From assembly GCA_051649785.1 (NCBI GenBank), contig JBOFHT010000060.1, positions 1 to 35,299 on the forward strand: 35,299 nt of DNA. The letters are read 5' to 3'. This stretch comes from JBOFHT01 sp051649785. Lineage in GTDB: Archaea; Methanobacteriota; Methanobacteria; Methanobacteriales; Methanobacteriaceae. A program made the translations under genes and the position numbers. A model generated the notes under the pieces. The model had not been told where the DNA came from, made no database searches, and saw only the letters and a list, made by a program, of their open reading frames with translations. Of this stretch, positions 17,333 through 24,903 are shown one piece after another (position 1 is the first letter of the stretch; each line of letters opens with the position of its first letter).

Positions 17333-19270
17333 TCATTTATCCAATCCAACATATTTTGCGTAAAATCCGTCAGTATCAGCATAAATAGTGTGGAATCCAT
17401 ATTCTTCTGCACTTTCAATAGTAGCTTTAATAAAATCTCTTCCCCATGCTGTAATTGATTCGGCACATTCAAAAGAATACCATCTAAATCGTGAGTATCC
17501 ATAAACTCCATACATAGTATTAGCTAGCCGTTTTAAAGCATCTTGCTGTACACTAAGTGATTTCTTCTCAGCTGGATCTTCACACTTGTTCATAGCTTCT
17601 TTGATCTTTGTTCTCTCAGCTAAAACATTTCCAATAACTGATGGGATAAATCCTTGTGGGTCTTTTACAAATTTATGTCCATATTCGGGAGCTATATTAA
17701 ATTCATTATTTTCTTGAGTTTTATTATTTTCACCATTTGTATTGCTAATTACATTATTTTCAGTAAGTGTACTACTTATGTCTGTTTTTTTAACTAAAGC
17801 ATCGGGTGAAACATTTTTAGAGATAATAATACTTGGATACAGACTTCTAAAATCGAACTGAACTAAATTTTCGTGTAAACCTTTTTCTGGTTCTTTTACA
17901 TATCCTCCAGTAGCCCTATCTCCTTTTCTAGATGAGTATTGTATGTTAGTGGGCTTATTTGGTGAAACTTCTCCATACTCAAATGCTTTTCGTACAAGGT
18001 ACCATTCAACTTGTTGCCCTGTTGCCATTCTTGTTATATCAAAGAAAGGTTGCCCTACAATACGAGTAAGTTCTAAATTAAGAGGTAATGTAATTTCACC
18101 AATTTTATAAGTAGCTATAACATCATCAAGGGAATATCTAAATAGTTCATCAAGTTTTTCTCCACCAGCATCCCAGTATTCCCAAATCTTATCTCCTGGA
18201 ACATCTATTTTTTCTTCACCAAATAATTCTAAGTAAACTCTCTCTAGTGTGTATCTATCTAAGCTCATATAACGACGCATAACTAAATACAGGTCAATAT
18301 GATTAATCCCTTTTACTCCTGCTGCATTAGCATACCCTCTTTTCTTAAAACTTATTTCAGAGCCATCAAGACCTAAATCCATTTTCACCCCAAGTATTTT
18401 AGCACGGTCTTTAATATAAGGAAAATCAAAGTTATCTGAGTTATATCCTACAATAATATCTATGTTATTTTCCTTTATAATTTCTACAAAGCGTTTAATC
18501 ATTTCTTTTTCACTAGTCAACTCTTCAACAAAGTCTAAATGTCCGCCTTTTGTAGATAATACTTTTTCAACACCAAAATTGCCTGAAATTCCAATCATAA
18601 TTATTTCATCTCTTTCAGAATCAGGCATTCCATGGGGATTTCTAACTTCTAAATCAAAACTCATTATTTTAAAGTCAGGAAAGCCATCATCAATTGTTTT
18701 TGGAGTTTCTGTTATTTCCATTATTTCTAGAGTTTTTCCACCATTTTCATTTTTTTCTATAGGGATATTTCTTGATTTGGCTAAATCTGATCTTATAGTC
18801 ACAGAAGGGGATGATTTAACAATGTTTCCACTAATTTGAAGCTTTGACATTGGGAATATATTGTTATCAATCAAATACCTTCTGTAAAATGGAATATCAT
18901 GTTCTCTAATTTCTTTAACACTTTCAAGCTCTCTAATAGCATCTCTGTGCTTTGGAACCATTTGAGGATGTTTTAAAGTTAACTTTAAAAAGTCTTTTGG
19001 TATTGATAAATCTTTTTTATTAACTCTTTCTATTTTAAATGAAGGTTTTTCCATTTCTGAATTTAGTAAATATCTTACATCATCTTCACATTCTCCAATA
19101 TTTCCTTCATATGGTAGAATATATAAATATGGTTCAAATGAATTATCAATAGCTACTAAGTTTCTATATCCCTCTTTAATCTTTTCTCTTCCAAAAAGGC
19201 GTACTACTGCTTTTTCATCAGTAGTAACATAATCAATATCAAAAAATACCATTTCACGATTAGTTGTCAT
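17333..19270 (-). CDS. polB1: family B DNA polymerase, large part of a split enzyme
   Basis: Replicative/repair family B DNA polymerase lacking the thumb. Numbered from the chosen start, it has Exo I FDLEVRNP (Asp206, Glu208), Exo II VGYNSDNFDFPY (near 275), Exo III YSLDDVIATY (near 379), motif A DFRSLYPSI (473-481), motif B KRLANTMYGVYGY (580-592) and motif C YADTDG (630-635). The frame ends 10 residues after motif C. Intact archaeal enzymes run about 230 residues further. Methanobacteriales are known to split PolB here, with the small subunit (polB2) encoded elsewhere, so this is a natural end and not damage. An Asn-rich insert (about residues 500-525) precedes APEYGHKF. GAGG 6 nt before ATG 19270 sets the start, not ATG 19282. 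Confidence 0.93.
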   Translation of the reverse strand: MTTNREMVFFDIDYVTTDEKAVVRLFGREKIKEGYRNLVAIDNSFEPYLYILPYEGNIGECEDDVRYLLNSEMEKPSFKIERVNKKDLSIPKDFLKLTLKHPQMVPKHRDAIRELESVKEIREHDIPFYRRYLIDNNIFPMSKLQISGNIVKSSPSVTIRSDLAKSRNIPIEKNENGGKTLEIMEITETPKTIDDGFPDFKIMSFDLEVRNPHGMPDSERDEIIMIGISGNFGVEKVLSTKGGHLDFVEELTSEKEMIKRFVEIIKENNIDIIVGYNSDNFDFPYIKDRAKILGVKMDLGLDGSEISFKKRGYANAAGVKGINHIDLYLVMRRYMSLDRYTLERVYLELFGEEKIDVPGDKIWEYWDAGGEKLDELFRYSLDDVIATYKIGEITLPLNLELTRIVGQPFFDITRMATGQQVEWYLVRKAFEYGEVSPNKPTNIQYSSRKGDRATGGYVKEPEKGLHENLVQFDFRSLYPSIIISKNVSPDALVKKTDISSTLTENNVISNTNGENNKTQENNEFNIAPEYGHKFVKDPQGFIPSVIGNVLAERTKIKEAMNKCEDPAEKKSLSVQQDALKRLANTMYGVYGYSRFRWYSFECAESITAWGRDFIKATIESAEEYGFHTIYADTDGFYAKYVGLDK

Positions 19271-19463
19271 GATTTTCCTCATGTTAAATTTGTTTTTCTA
19301 AGCTATTAGTGAGTAATTTATTGTAATTATTTTTATTTTATTATGAGTGTATTTCATTATAATTAATTATTTCTACTATTATCTCTATTCAATTCATTAT
19401 TTCTATTATTACTATTATCATCCCTAAATTTATTACCCATTTTTTTATTCTATTTTATTTTCA

Positions 19464-20525
19464 TTAGATTCCTTCTTTTATTTCAGCTAAACTTTCTCTT
19501 TCCTTTTTATATGCTTTAAGAACTCCATAGGTTATCCCTAATATTAATGGACCTAAAATGAATCCTACAAATCCAAAAACCAGTGGCCCTGCTAAAAATC
19601 CTAAAAGGAATATTAATGGGTGAATATCTGCATATTTTCCTGAAAGTAGAGGTCTTAGGTACATATCACTTAAACTAAGTCCAAATCCAAAAATAAGAAC
19701 AATAATTCCTCTTAAGTATTCTCCAGTTATCATATCTTTTATGAACAATGCTGTATATATTGGCCATGGCCCAATGACTGGTATAAGTTGGAAAAATCCA
19801 GTTATTATTCCTAAAAATCCAGAATATTCATATCCTAAAATGAAAAATCCTATTCCTGCAATTGTTCCAATTATAATTCCAGTTAGTATATGTCCGTAGA
19901 ATATACTTTTTAAAACAATTTTTACTTCTTCAATCATTAAGTTAAAAAACCTTTCTTTTTCTTTTGGAACAAATGAAGATACAAAATTGATTGCTTTTTT
20001 CCCATCTCTTGTAAAATAGAATATTGAAACAATAAGTACAAATATTTTAATAGATAACATTGGGGCGGATTTAATCATGTTTATAATATAATTAAAAGCT
20101 ATTGATCCAATATTGCTAATTGTTTCAGCTAAAAAGTCTGTAATTGTAGCTGTGTAGGATTGAAACTCAATGGGGATTATTGGTGTAATTAAACTAGCTA
20201 ATTGGGTTGAATTAGTTAAATGTGAAATATCCGCACCTTTAACAAATGAATAAGCGATATATGATCCTGTAAATAATGAATATATTACTATTGCTAATAA
20301 AGGGATTACTGTTAGCATTATGGCTACTATTACTGAAACACTTTTATATTTAAGTTTTGGCTGTAATTTCTTTGATATTGGCCTAAGTCCATAAGCAATT
20401 AATGCTCCTAATATCACCATATTTAATACGGGTGTTAAAGTAGCTATTGATAAAATTATTAGAACTATTGCTATAAAATAGGAAGATTTCAGTGTTTCTT
20501 TAATTTTGTTATTTTTATCTTTCAT
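19464..20525 (-). CDS. AI-2E/UPF0118 family membrane permease
   Basis: A 353-residue polytopic membrane protein of the AI-2E transporter (formerly UPF0118/PerM) family, whose members export small molecules or exchange Na+/H+. The layout is two N-terminal helices (ILSIATLTPVLNMVILGALI), a third helix, a long extracytoplasmic stretch, then TRDGKKAINFVSSFVP, GHILTGIIIGTIAGIGFFIL and the conserved FFQLIPVIGPWPIY (about 245-258), ending in several helices. GTGA precedes ATG 20525; the frame extends three codons further to GTG 20534. It lies 109 bp downstream of pyrK on the same strand; whether it is co-transcribed is unclear. Substrate unknown. Confidence 0.88.
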   Translation of the reverse strand: MKDKNNKIKETLKSSYFIAIVLIILSIATLTPVLNMVILGALIAYGLRPISKKLQPKLKYKSVSVIVAIMLTVIPLLAIVIYSLFTGSYIAYSFVKGADISHLTNSTQLASLITPIIPIEFQSYTATITDFLAETISNIGSIAFNYIINMIKSAPMLSIKIFVLIVSIFYFTRDGKKAINFVSSFVPKEKERFFNLMIEEVKIVLKSIFYGHILTGIIIGTIAGIGFFILGYEYSGFLGIITGFFQLIPVIGPWPIYTALFIKDMITGEYLRGIIVLIFGFGLSLSDMYLRPLLSGKYADIHPLIFLLGFLAGPLVFGFVGFILGPLILGITYGVLKAYKKERESLAEIKEGI

Positions 20526-20643
20526 ATTACTCACATATTCATAATTTAAATCAATAAGTAAAACTTATATAAAACTTATCTAAAGCTTATCTAAATATTA
20601 TCTAAAGTTTTAATAGCTTCTCTTTTTATTATTTTTTTATAAA

Positions 20644-21489
20644 TTAAAAGTGTTTTTTAAGTCCTGAGGAGGCACGTGAATATTTGGAAAACTCCGTAAT
20701 CTTTTTCATATCTTCTGATGTAAAAACAGGACCTTCTACACAGATTCTCCAACCTTCATTATCAACACAACATTGTCCACAGAGTCCTATGGCACACTTC
20801 ATATACCTCTCCATAGAAAATTGCCCAGGAACTCCTGCTTCTTCAAGTAAATCAAAAGTAGCTTTCATCATTATCTCAGGACCACATACAACTGCCATAT
20901 TATAATAGCTACTTTTAATTAAATCACTAGTTCTATGAGTTGCATATCCTTTATACCCACAAGTTCCATCATCGGTGCAAGTTAAAATATTTGCACCTGC
21001 AGATTCAAGCTTTTCTAGGAATAATAACTCGTCTTTTGTTACTGCAGCACAGATAACATCAACATCTAATCCTTGAGACACAGCTTCTTTCACAAATCCT
21101 AAAATCGGAGCCATTCCTATTCCCCCTCCAATAGCTAGGATCTTTGAATTTTTACCTTCAACATCTTTATTTTTTAAATTTTCTATATTAAACCCATTTC
21201 CGTATGGGCCACGTATTCCTATTTTGTCTCCGACTTTCATTTTATGAATATCATTTGTAAATTCCCCAACATTCTTAATGGAAATAGATATTTCTTTATT
21301 TTCTTTATCTATCCCTGAAACTGACATTGGTTTTTCATTTTTAAAGTTCCAAACCATTACAAATTCCCCCGGGTTTGGAAAAACATCAATATTGTCATAA
21401 TTATTAGGATCCCAAGGGAATGTAAATGTTTTAACAGTTTCACTTTCTTTAACTATATTTTTTATTTCTAAAACTTCAGGTACATTCAT
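20644..21489 (-). CDS. pyrK: dihydroorotate dehydrogenase B, electron-transfer subunit
   Basis: Iron-sulfur flavoprotein that passes electrons from the PyrD FMN to NAD+ in pyrimidine synthesis. The ferredoxin-reductase-like FAD domain shows GEFVMVWNF and KPMSVSGID, then IGIRGPYGNGF. The nucleotide-binding part is AIGGGIGMAPILGFVKEA (about 119-136). The [2Fe-2S] site is CAIGLCGQCCVDNEGWRIC (about 233-251), with all four Cys present. GTGAT lies just before the ATG. pyrD ends 12 nt upstream, so the two subunits are surely made from one transcript. Length is slightly longer than many PyrK (about 260). Confidence 0.94.
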   Translation of the reverse strand: MNVPEVLEIKNIVKESETVKTFTFPWDPNNYDNIDVFPNPGEFVMVWNFKNEKPMSVSGIDKENKEISISIKNVGEFTNDIHKMKVGDKIGIRGPYGNGFNIENLKNKDVEGKNSKILAIGGGIGMAPILGFVKEAVSQGLDVDVICAAVTKDELLFLEKLESAGANILTCTDDGTCGYKGYATHRTSDLIKSSYYNMAVVCGPEIMMKATFDLLEEAGVPGQFSMERYMKCAIGLCGQCCVDNEGWRICVEGPVFTSEDMKKITEFSKYSRASSGLKKHF

Positions 21490-21501
21490 TTTATCACATT
21501 C

Positions 21502-22473
21502 TTAGTCCTTGTGAGATAAACCTATAATTTCAGATAGAGAGCTAATTTTATTCTCTTTCATAAAATTAATTAATCCATTATTGATATTTGAAAAAATTTC
21601 TACTCCTTCATACATTATCCCAGTTCCAATTTGAACAGCACTTGCACCGGCATATAAGAACTCTAAAACATCTTTATAGTTTGTAATTCCACCAACACCT
21701 ATAATGGGGATATTAGTATCTTTATAAACATCCCAAACACAACGTAAAGCTATTGGTTTTATTGCAGGTCCAGACATTCCCCCTACTTTATTTGATAAAA
21801 TAGGTTTTCCAGTAACTATGTCTATTTTTAAACCTGGGCCTAATGAATTAATAAGTGTAAGTCCATCAGCTCCAGCTTCTTCTGCTGATGTAGCTATTTC
21901 CACAATATCTGTTACATTAGGTGTTAATTTAGCTATTATAGGAATGTTTTTTCTAAATTTGTTTTTTTTGTTTTTAAGAGCTTTTTTGGATGCTTTTACA
22001 ACTTCATAAGTTAAATTAGGGTCTTGACCAATAGCTGCACCACAACCACCCATAGCATGGGGACAAGAAACATTAAGTTCAATCATATCAACTTCTGAAG
22101 CGATTTTATTACATAAATAGCTAAATTCATCAATATCAGAGCCATAAATTGATGCAATTAGCTTTCCTGAATTATTTGTTTTAGTTGTATTTTGCTCATT
22201 ATGGGGATTATTATTCACTTTTTCTAATTCACCTAAAAAAGCATCTACACCTGGACTTGAAAGACCAATAGCATTTATAATTCCTCCTTCCACTTCTACA
22301 GTAGTAGGATTAACATAACCTGGATTAGCTTCTTTTGAAAATGATTTACTAACTATTGCTCCTGCTCCAGACTTTAAGATCCAATTCATAGATGCAGCTG
22401 TACTTCCCATTATTCCTCCAGCTAACATTAAAGGATTTTTAAATTTAACTCCAAATATTTCCGTTTCTAGCAT
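21502..22473 (-). CDS. pyrD: dihydroorotate dehydrogenase class 1B, catalytic subunit
   Basis: FMN enzyme oxidising dihydroorotate to orotate. Signatures are FKNPLMLAGGIMGS at the N-terminus, LIASIYGS, MIELNVSCPHAMGGCGAA with the class 1 catalytic Cys in NVSCP (near 136), PIIAKLTPNVTDIVEIA, LTLINSLGPGLKID, GGMSGPAIKPIALRCVWD, and PIIGVGGITNYKDVLEFLYAGA. It pairs with PyrK directly downstream, defining class 1B. A short Asn/Thr-rich insert (VNNNPHNEQNTTKTNNSG, about residues 87-104) sits where relatives have a short helix-loop. About 230 bp of AT-rich leader lies upstream, with no obvious operator. Confidence 0.95.
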   Translation of the reverse strand: MLETEIFGVKFKNPLMLAGGIMGSTAASMNWILKSGAGAIVSKSFSKEANPGYVNPTTVEVEGGIINAIGLSSPGVDAFLGELEKVNNNPHNEQNTTKTNNSGKLIASIYGSDIDEFSYLCNKIASEVDMIELNVSCPHAMGGCGAAIGQDPNLTYEVVKASKKALKNKKNKFRKNIPIIAKLTPNVTDIVEIATSAEEAGADGLTLINSLGPGLKIDIVTGKPILSNKVGGMSGPAIKPIALRCVWDVYKDTNIPIIGVGGITNYKDVLEFLYAGASAVQIGTGIMYEGVEIFSNINNGLINFMKENKISSLSEIIGLSHKD

Positions 22474-22743
22474 TTAAACACCATTGCTATGATTTTTGTA
22501 ATTTTTATAGGATTTAAAATTTTTATAAATTGAATTTTAATTTTTATAATTTATATTAGGGATATAATAATGATTTTTGTTATTATAATTAACTTTATTT
22601 CTAATATTATTTATTACTTTTCTAATAATTGAAATATTTGGGATAATTAGATTGATACTGGATTTATTATATATGTGATTTATATCATTTAGCTTACTAT
22701 TTATGTGAAAATTATAAGTGTTATAATTGATATAGCTATTATT

Positions 22744-23559
22744 ATGAAATGGAAAAAGATTGGTAGGATTCTAATAGTTTCAGATATTAATAAAATAGTC
22801 GATATTAATAATATGGGCAATATTAACAATAACTGTAATTCTACTAAGGGTTCTGTTAATAATACTAATTTCAATGAGATTTTAGCTAAATATGATGTTG
22901 ATAGTATTATTAAGGTCAATAACATAAGTGGACAAATGCGTAAGCCTAGTATTGAAATTATTGCAGGAAATACCACTGAAACAATTCATAAAGAAAATAA
23001 GTGTTTATTTAAATTAGACTTAGATAAAGTAATGTGGTCTAAAGGTAATGTAACTGAAAGAATGAGGATAGCTAATCTTGTTAATGATGGTGAAGTATTT
23101 TTTGATATGTTTGCAGGAATTGGCTATTTTTCTATTTCTGTTGCAGTAATTGGAAACCCTAAGAAAGTTTATGCTGCTGAAATTAATCCAGAATCTCACC
23201 ATTTTTTAAGTGAAAATATTAAGCTTAATAAAGTAGAATCTAATGTTGAAGGAATTATTGGAGATTGTAGTGATATAGCTAATGATATTGGAAGAAATAA
23301 AGCTGATCGTGTACATATGGGTTATGTAAAAACAACTCACCATTATTTGGAAGCTGGAATTAATACACTAAAAAAAGGTGGAGTTTTACACTACCATGAA
23401 ACAGTTCATAAAAAGGAAATGGATACTAGGCCAATAAAAAGAGTTGAAGATGTAGCTAAAAAATTAAATAGGGGAGAAATTGAAGTTTTAAATCAAAGAG
23501 TGATTAAAAAGTATTCTCCCGGGGTTGTACATACTGTTTTGGATGTTAGAATTTGTTAA
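22744..23559 (+). CDS. taw2: tRNA wyosine-pathway methyltransferase-like enzyme (Taw2/Trm5 family)
   Basis: Class I SAM-type enzyme of the Trm5/TYW2 group acting at tRNA-Phe position 37. After the N-terminal KWKKIGRILIVSD comes MRKPSIEIIAGNTTETIHKE, MWSKGNVTERMRIA, the SAM-binding FFDMFAGIGYFSISVAV, YAAEINPESHHFLSENIKLN, and MGYVKTTHHYLEAG with GGVLHYHETV. The sequence AEINPESHHFL and the final HYHETV fit Taw2 (aminocarboxypropyl transfer) better than Trm5, whose catalytic motif is NPPY; here the position is MGYVK. The longest frame starts at GTG 22705, but relatives begin at the KWKKIG block, so ATG 22744 is preferred (271 residues). An Asn-rich insert lies at about residues 15-45. Confidence 0.75.
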   Translation: MKWKKIGRILIVSDINKIVDINNMGNINNNCNSTKGSVNNTNFNEILAKYDVDSIIKVNNISGQMRKPSIEIIAGNTTETIHKENKCLFKLDLDKVMWSKGNVTERMRIANLVNDGEVFFDMFAGIGYFSISVAVIGNPKKVYAAEINPESHHFLSENIKLNKVESNVEGIIGDCSDIANDIGRNKADRVHMGYVKTTHHYLEAGINTLKKGGVLHYHETVHKKEMDTRPIKRVEDVAKKLNRGEIEVLNQRVIKKYSPGVVHTVLDVRIC

Positions 23560-23580
23560 TATGTAGATATGAATTGAGTC

Positions 23581-23638
23581 GTTGCCAAAAGTCGAAATTT
23601 CTAAATCAAAACTTCATTAAAATCCTTAAATTGGCAAA
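23581..23638. repeat. short TTGCCAA...TTGGCAA inverted-repeat element
   Basis: Bounded by TTGCCAA (23582-23588) and TTGGCAA (23631-23637). The right end ATCCTTAAATTGGCAAATGA resembles the right end of the 4024-4143 element (ATCCTTAAATTGACATAAAT), so it looks like a shortened relative of that family. Confidence 0.45.
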
Positions 23639-23736
23639 TGAAGAAAATTTGTATATATGGAAAATCTTTTTGACCACGACCTATCCTCTAAAAAAATAAA
23701 ACCACCTAAACTTTGCACATCCAAATTGGCAAAAAG

Positions 23737-23750
23737 TATTTATATTATAA
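23737..23750 (+). promoter_or_regulatory. TATA box of the candidate small RNA
   Basis: TATTTATATTATAA preceded by an A-rich BRE-like AAAAAG. Its centre is about 25 bp before the G run at 23770-23772, the expected transcription start. Confidence 0.5.
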
Positions 23751-23769
23751 AAATAATATTAATATATAT

Positions 23770-23836
23770 GGGTAAAACCTGGAAGTAGCGTACCTTAGTA
23801 CGATAATCCCTCTTTCAGGTACTGGCTTTTTATTTT
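23770..23836 (+). ncRNA. candidate structured small RNA
   Basis: A GC-richer island of about 60 bp in very AT-rich DNA, with an archaeal promoter before it and a T-rich tract (TTTTTATTTTC, from 23827) after it. It folds into a 9 bp outer stem, ACCTGGAAG (23777-23785) with CTTTCAGGT (23812-23820), including one G-U pair. An internal loop follows, then an inner hairpin CGTAC-CTTA-GTACG (23789-23802). An alternative pairing of GTACC (23790-23794) with GGTAC (23818-23822) would be mutually exclusive. No open frame of note lies in it. It does not match tRNA, 5S, SRP, RNase P or box C/D patterns that I can recall. It converges with the DUF3800 pseudogene. Confidence 0.5.
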
Positions 23837-23870
23837 CTTTTAAAGATTTTAAATAACTAGTTATAATTTT

Positions 23871-24588
23871 TTATAAATTTCTTATTTTTGATAAGGTTAT
23901 TTCCGATATTTTAGTTTCTATTTTTATCTTGGATATATATTCTTTATTTTCATGTTCAAATGATTGGAAATAAGACCATGCAATTAAATCTACAAACTGT
24001 AACCCTCCTCTTGACTGCGAAGTATCATGTAAAATGTTTAAATTACTTATATTTGAGTTAATTAAGTTTTTTTCAAAACAGCAATTAAATTTTTCTCTGA
24101 TTAATTTATTTCCAGTTATCCGATCTGGAATAACTTCTAAATTCTCACTAATTTTAATTTGTTTAGCTATATCCCCTGCAATGAAATTATAAAGTTTTCT
24201 TTTGTCGTGGTCTAATCTTGATACTTGGGGGATATGACTATTTAGAATTTTTTTTGTCTAGAAAACTAATAAAAATTTGAGAATTTTCAAGATTATTCAT
24301 TTTTTTAAGAGTATATAATGTAACATTTTTTGGAGATTTACTTCCTTTAATTTCTTCAAATTGTGATAATTCTTTCTTAAACTTGTATCTTCTCATATTT
24401 TTTATTATACGATTTATTTTTTCTTCGTTTTCTATTAATAAACCAGCTATGATAAAATATCTTGAGCTTTTAAGACCTAAATCTCCACTTTAGAAAATCA
24501 AAGATTTTCTAACATCGAAAAATCTCTGATTTTTCTCAGTTTCATCTATGAATAAGTATTTCAAAATAAATGCCCCTTGTATATCCAT
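23871..24588 (-). pseudogene. DUF3800 family protein, broken
   Basis: Reading the minus strand gives a DUF3800-like protein in pieces. The first is KYLFIDE, then a 51 bp insertion with an in-frame TAA. The second resumes as SGDLGLKSSRYFIIAGLLIENEE and runs to MNNLENSQIFISFLDKK. After a one-base frameshift at an A8 run (24248-24255 on the plus strand) the third piece continues as HIPQVSRLDHDKRKLYNFIA, IPDRITGNKLIREKF, DTSQSRGGLQFVDLIAWSYF and stops at 23871. The [FI]DESGD start and the late Q-FVDLIAW block are hallmarks of DUF3800, a family often found near mobile elements. Removing the insertion and one A restores a full frame of about 220 residues. The family's molecular function is not settled. 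Confidence 0.8.
24490..24540. repeat. 51 bp twin-hairpin insertion in the DUF3800 gene
   Basis: Two adjacent short palindromes are present. One is TAGAAAATC-AAA-GATTTTCTA (24491-24511), the other GAAAAATC-TCT-GATTTTTC (24517-24535), separated by ACATC. The arms of one can also pair with the other. The insert splits the invariant DESGD codons and is exactly 17 codons long, but brings a TAA on the coding strand. It is REP/BIME-like in form. Confidence 0.65.
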
Positions 24589-24700
24589 ACTAAATAAAAT
24601 CATACTTACATAATAATATAACTTATATCTGTATTAATCAATATTAATACTTTGTGCCTACACTAACTTTGGAATAGATATAATAAAAATAATATAAGAG

Positions 24701-24810
24701 ACTGTCAATTTGTTAGTTGTTACAATTTTTAAAATTGATTTTTTAAGATTAATTTGACTTTAATTGAAATTTAGTTAATTAATTTTTTCTAAGAACTAAC
24801 ATTTTGACAA
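24701..24810. repeat. MITE-like element with 21 bp inverted ends
   Basis: The left end ACTGTCAATTTGTTAGTTGT (from 24701) and the right end AGAACTAACATTTTGACAAT (to 24810) are inverted repeats, with 17 of 21 positions matching over the full ends. It shares the TGTCAA terminus with the elements at 4024 and 10618 but has different internal sequence. No coding frame. Confidence 0.6.
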
Positions 24811-24903
24811 TGCCTAATAGAGAAAGAAAATAAAAATAGAATATTAAATTTTTTATAAATAATTATATTAATCCTATTTAATCTAAATTAATTGCTTAAT
24901 AAT

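Noticed and set aside
18462..18839. 125-codon plus-strand frame
   Set aside because: Antisense shadow of polB1, which has all expected motifs in the minus frame.
17333..19270. polB1 as a truncated pseudogene
   Set aside because: The end just after motif C matches the known natural split of family B polymerase in Methanobacteriales; there is no remnant of the thumb downstream.
22705..22743. N-terminal extension of the Taw2-like protein from GTG 22705
   Set aside because: The hydrophobic 13-residue extension is not typical of the family, which begins at the KWKKIG block.
23770..23836. tRNA, SRP RNA, RNase P RNA or box C/D RNA
   Set aside because: There is no T-loop GTTC motif, no SRP tetraloop domain, no conserved RNase P core and no C/D boxes; it is kept as an unassigned RNA candidate instead.
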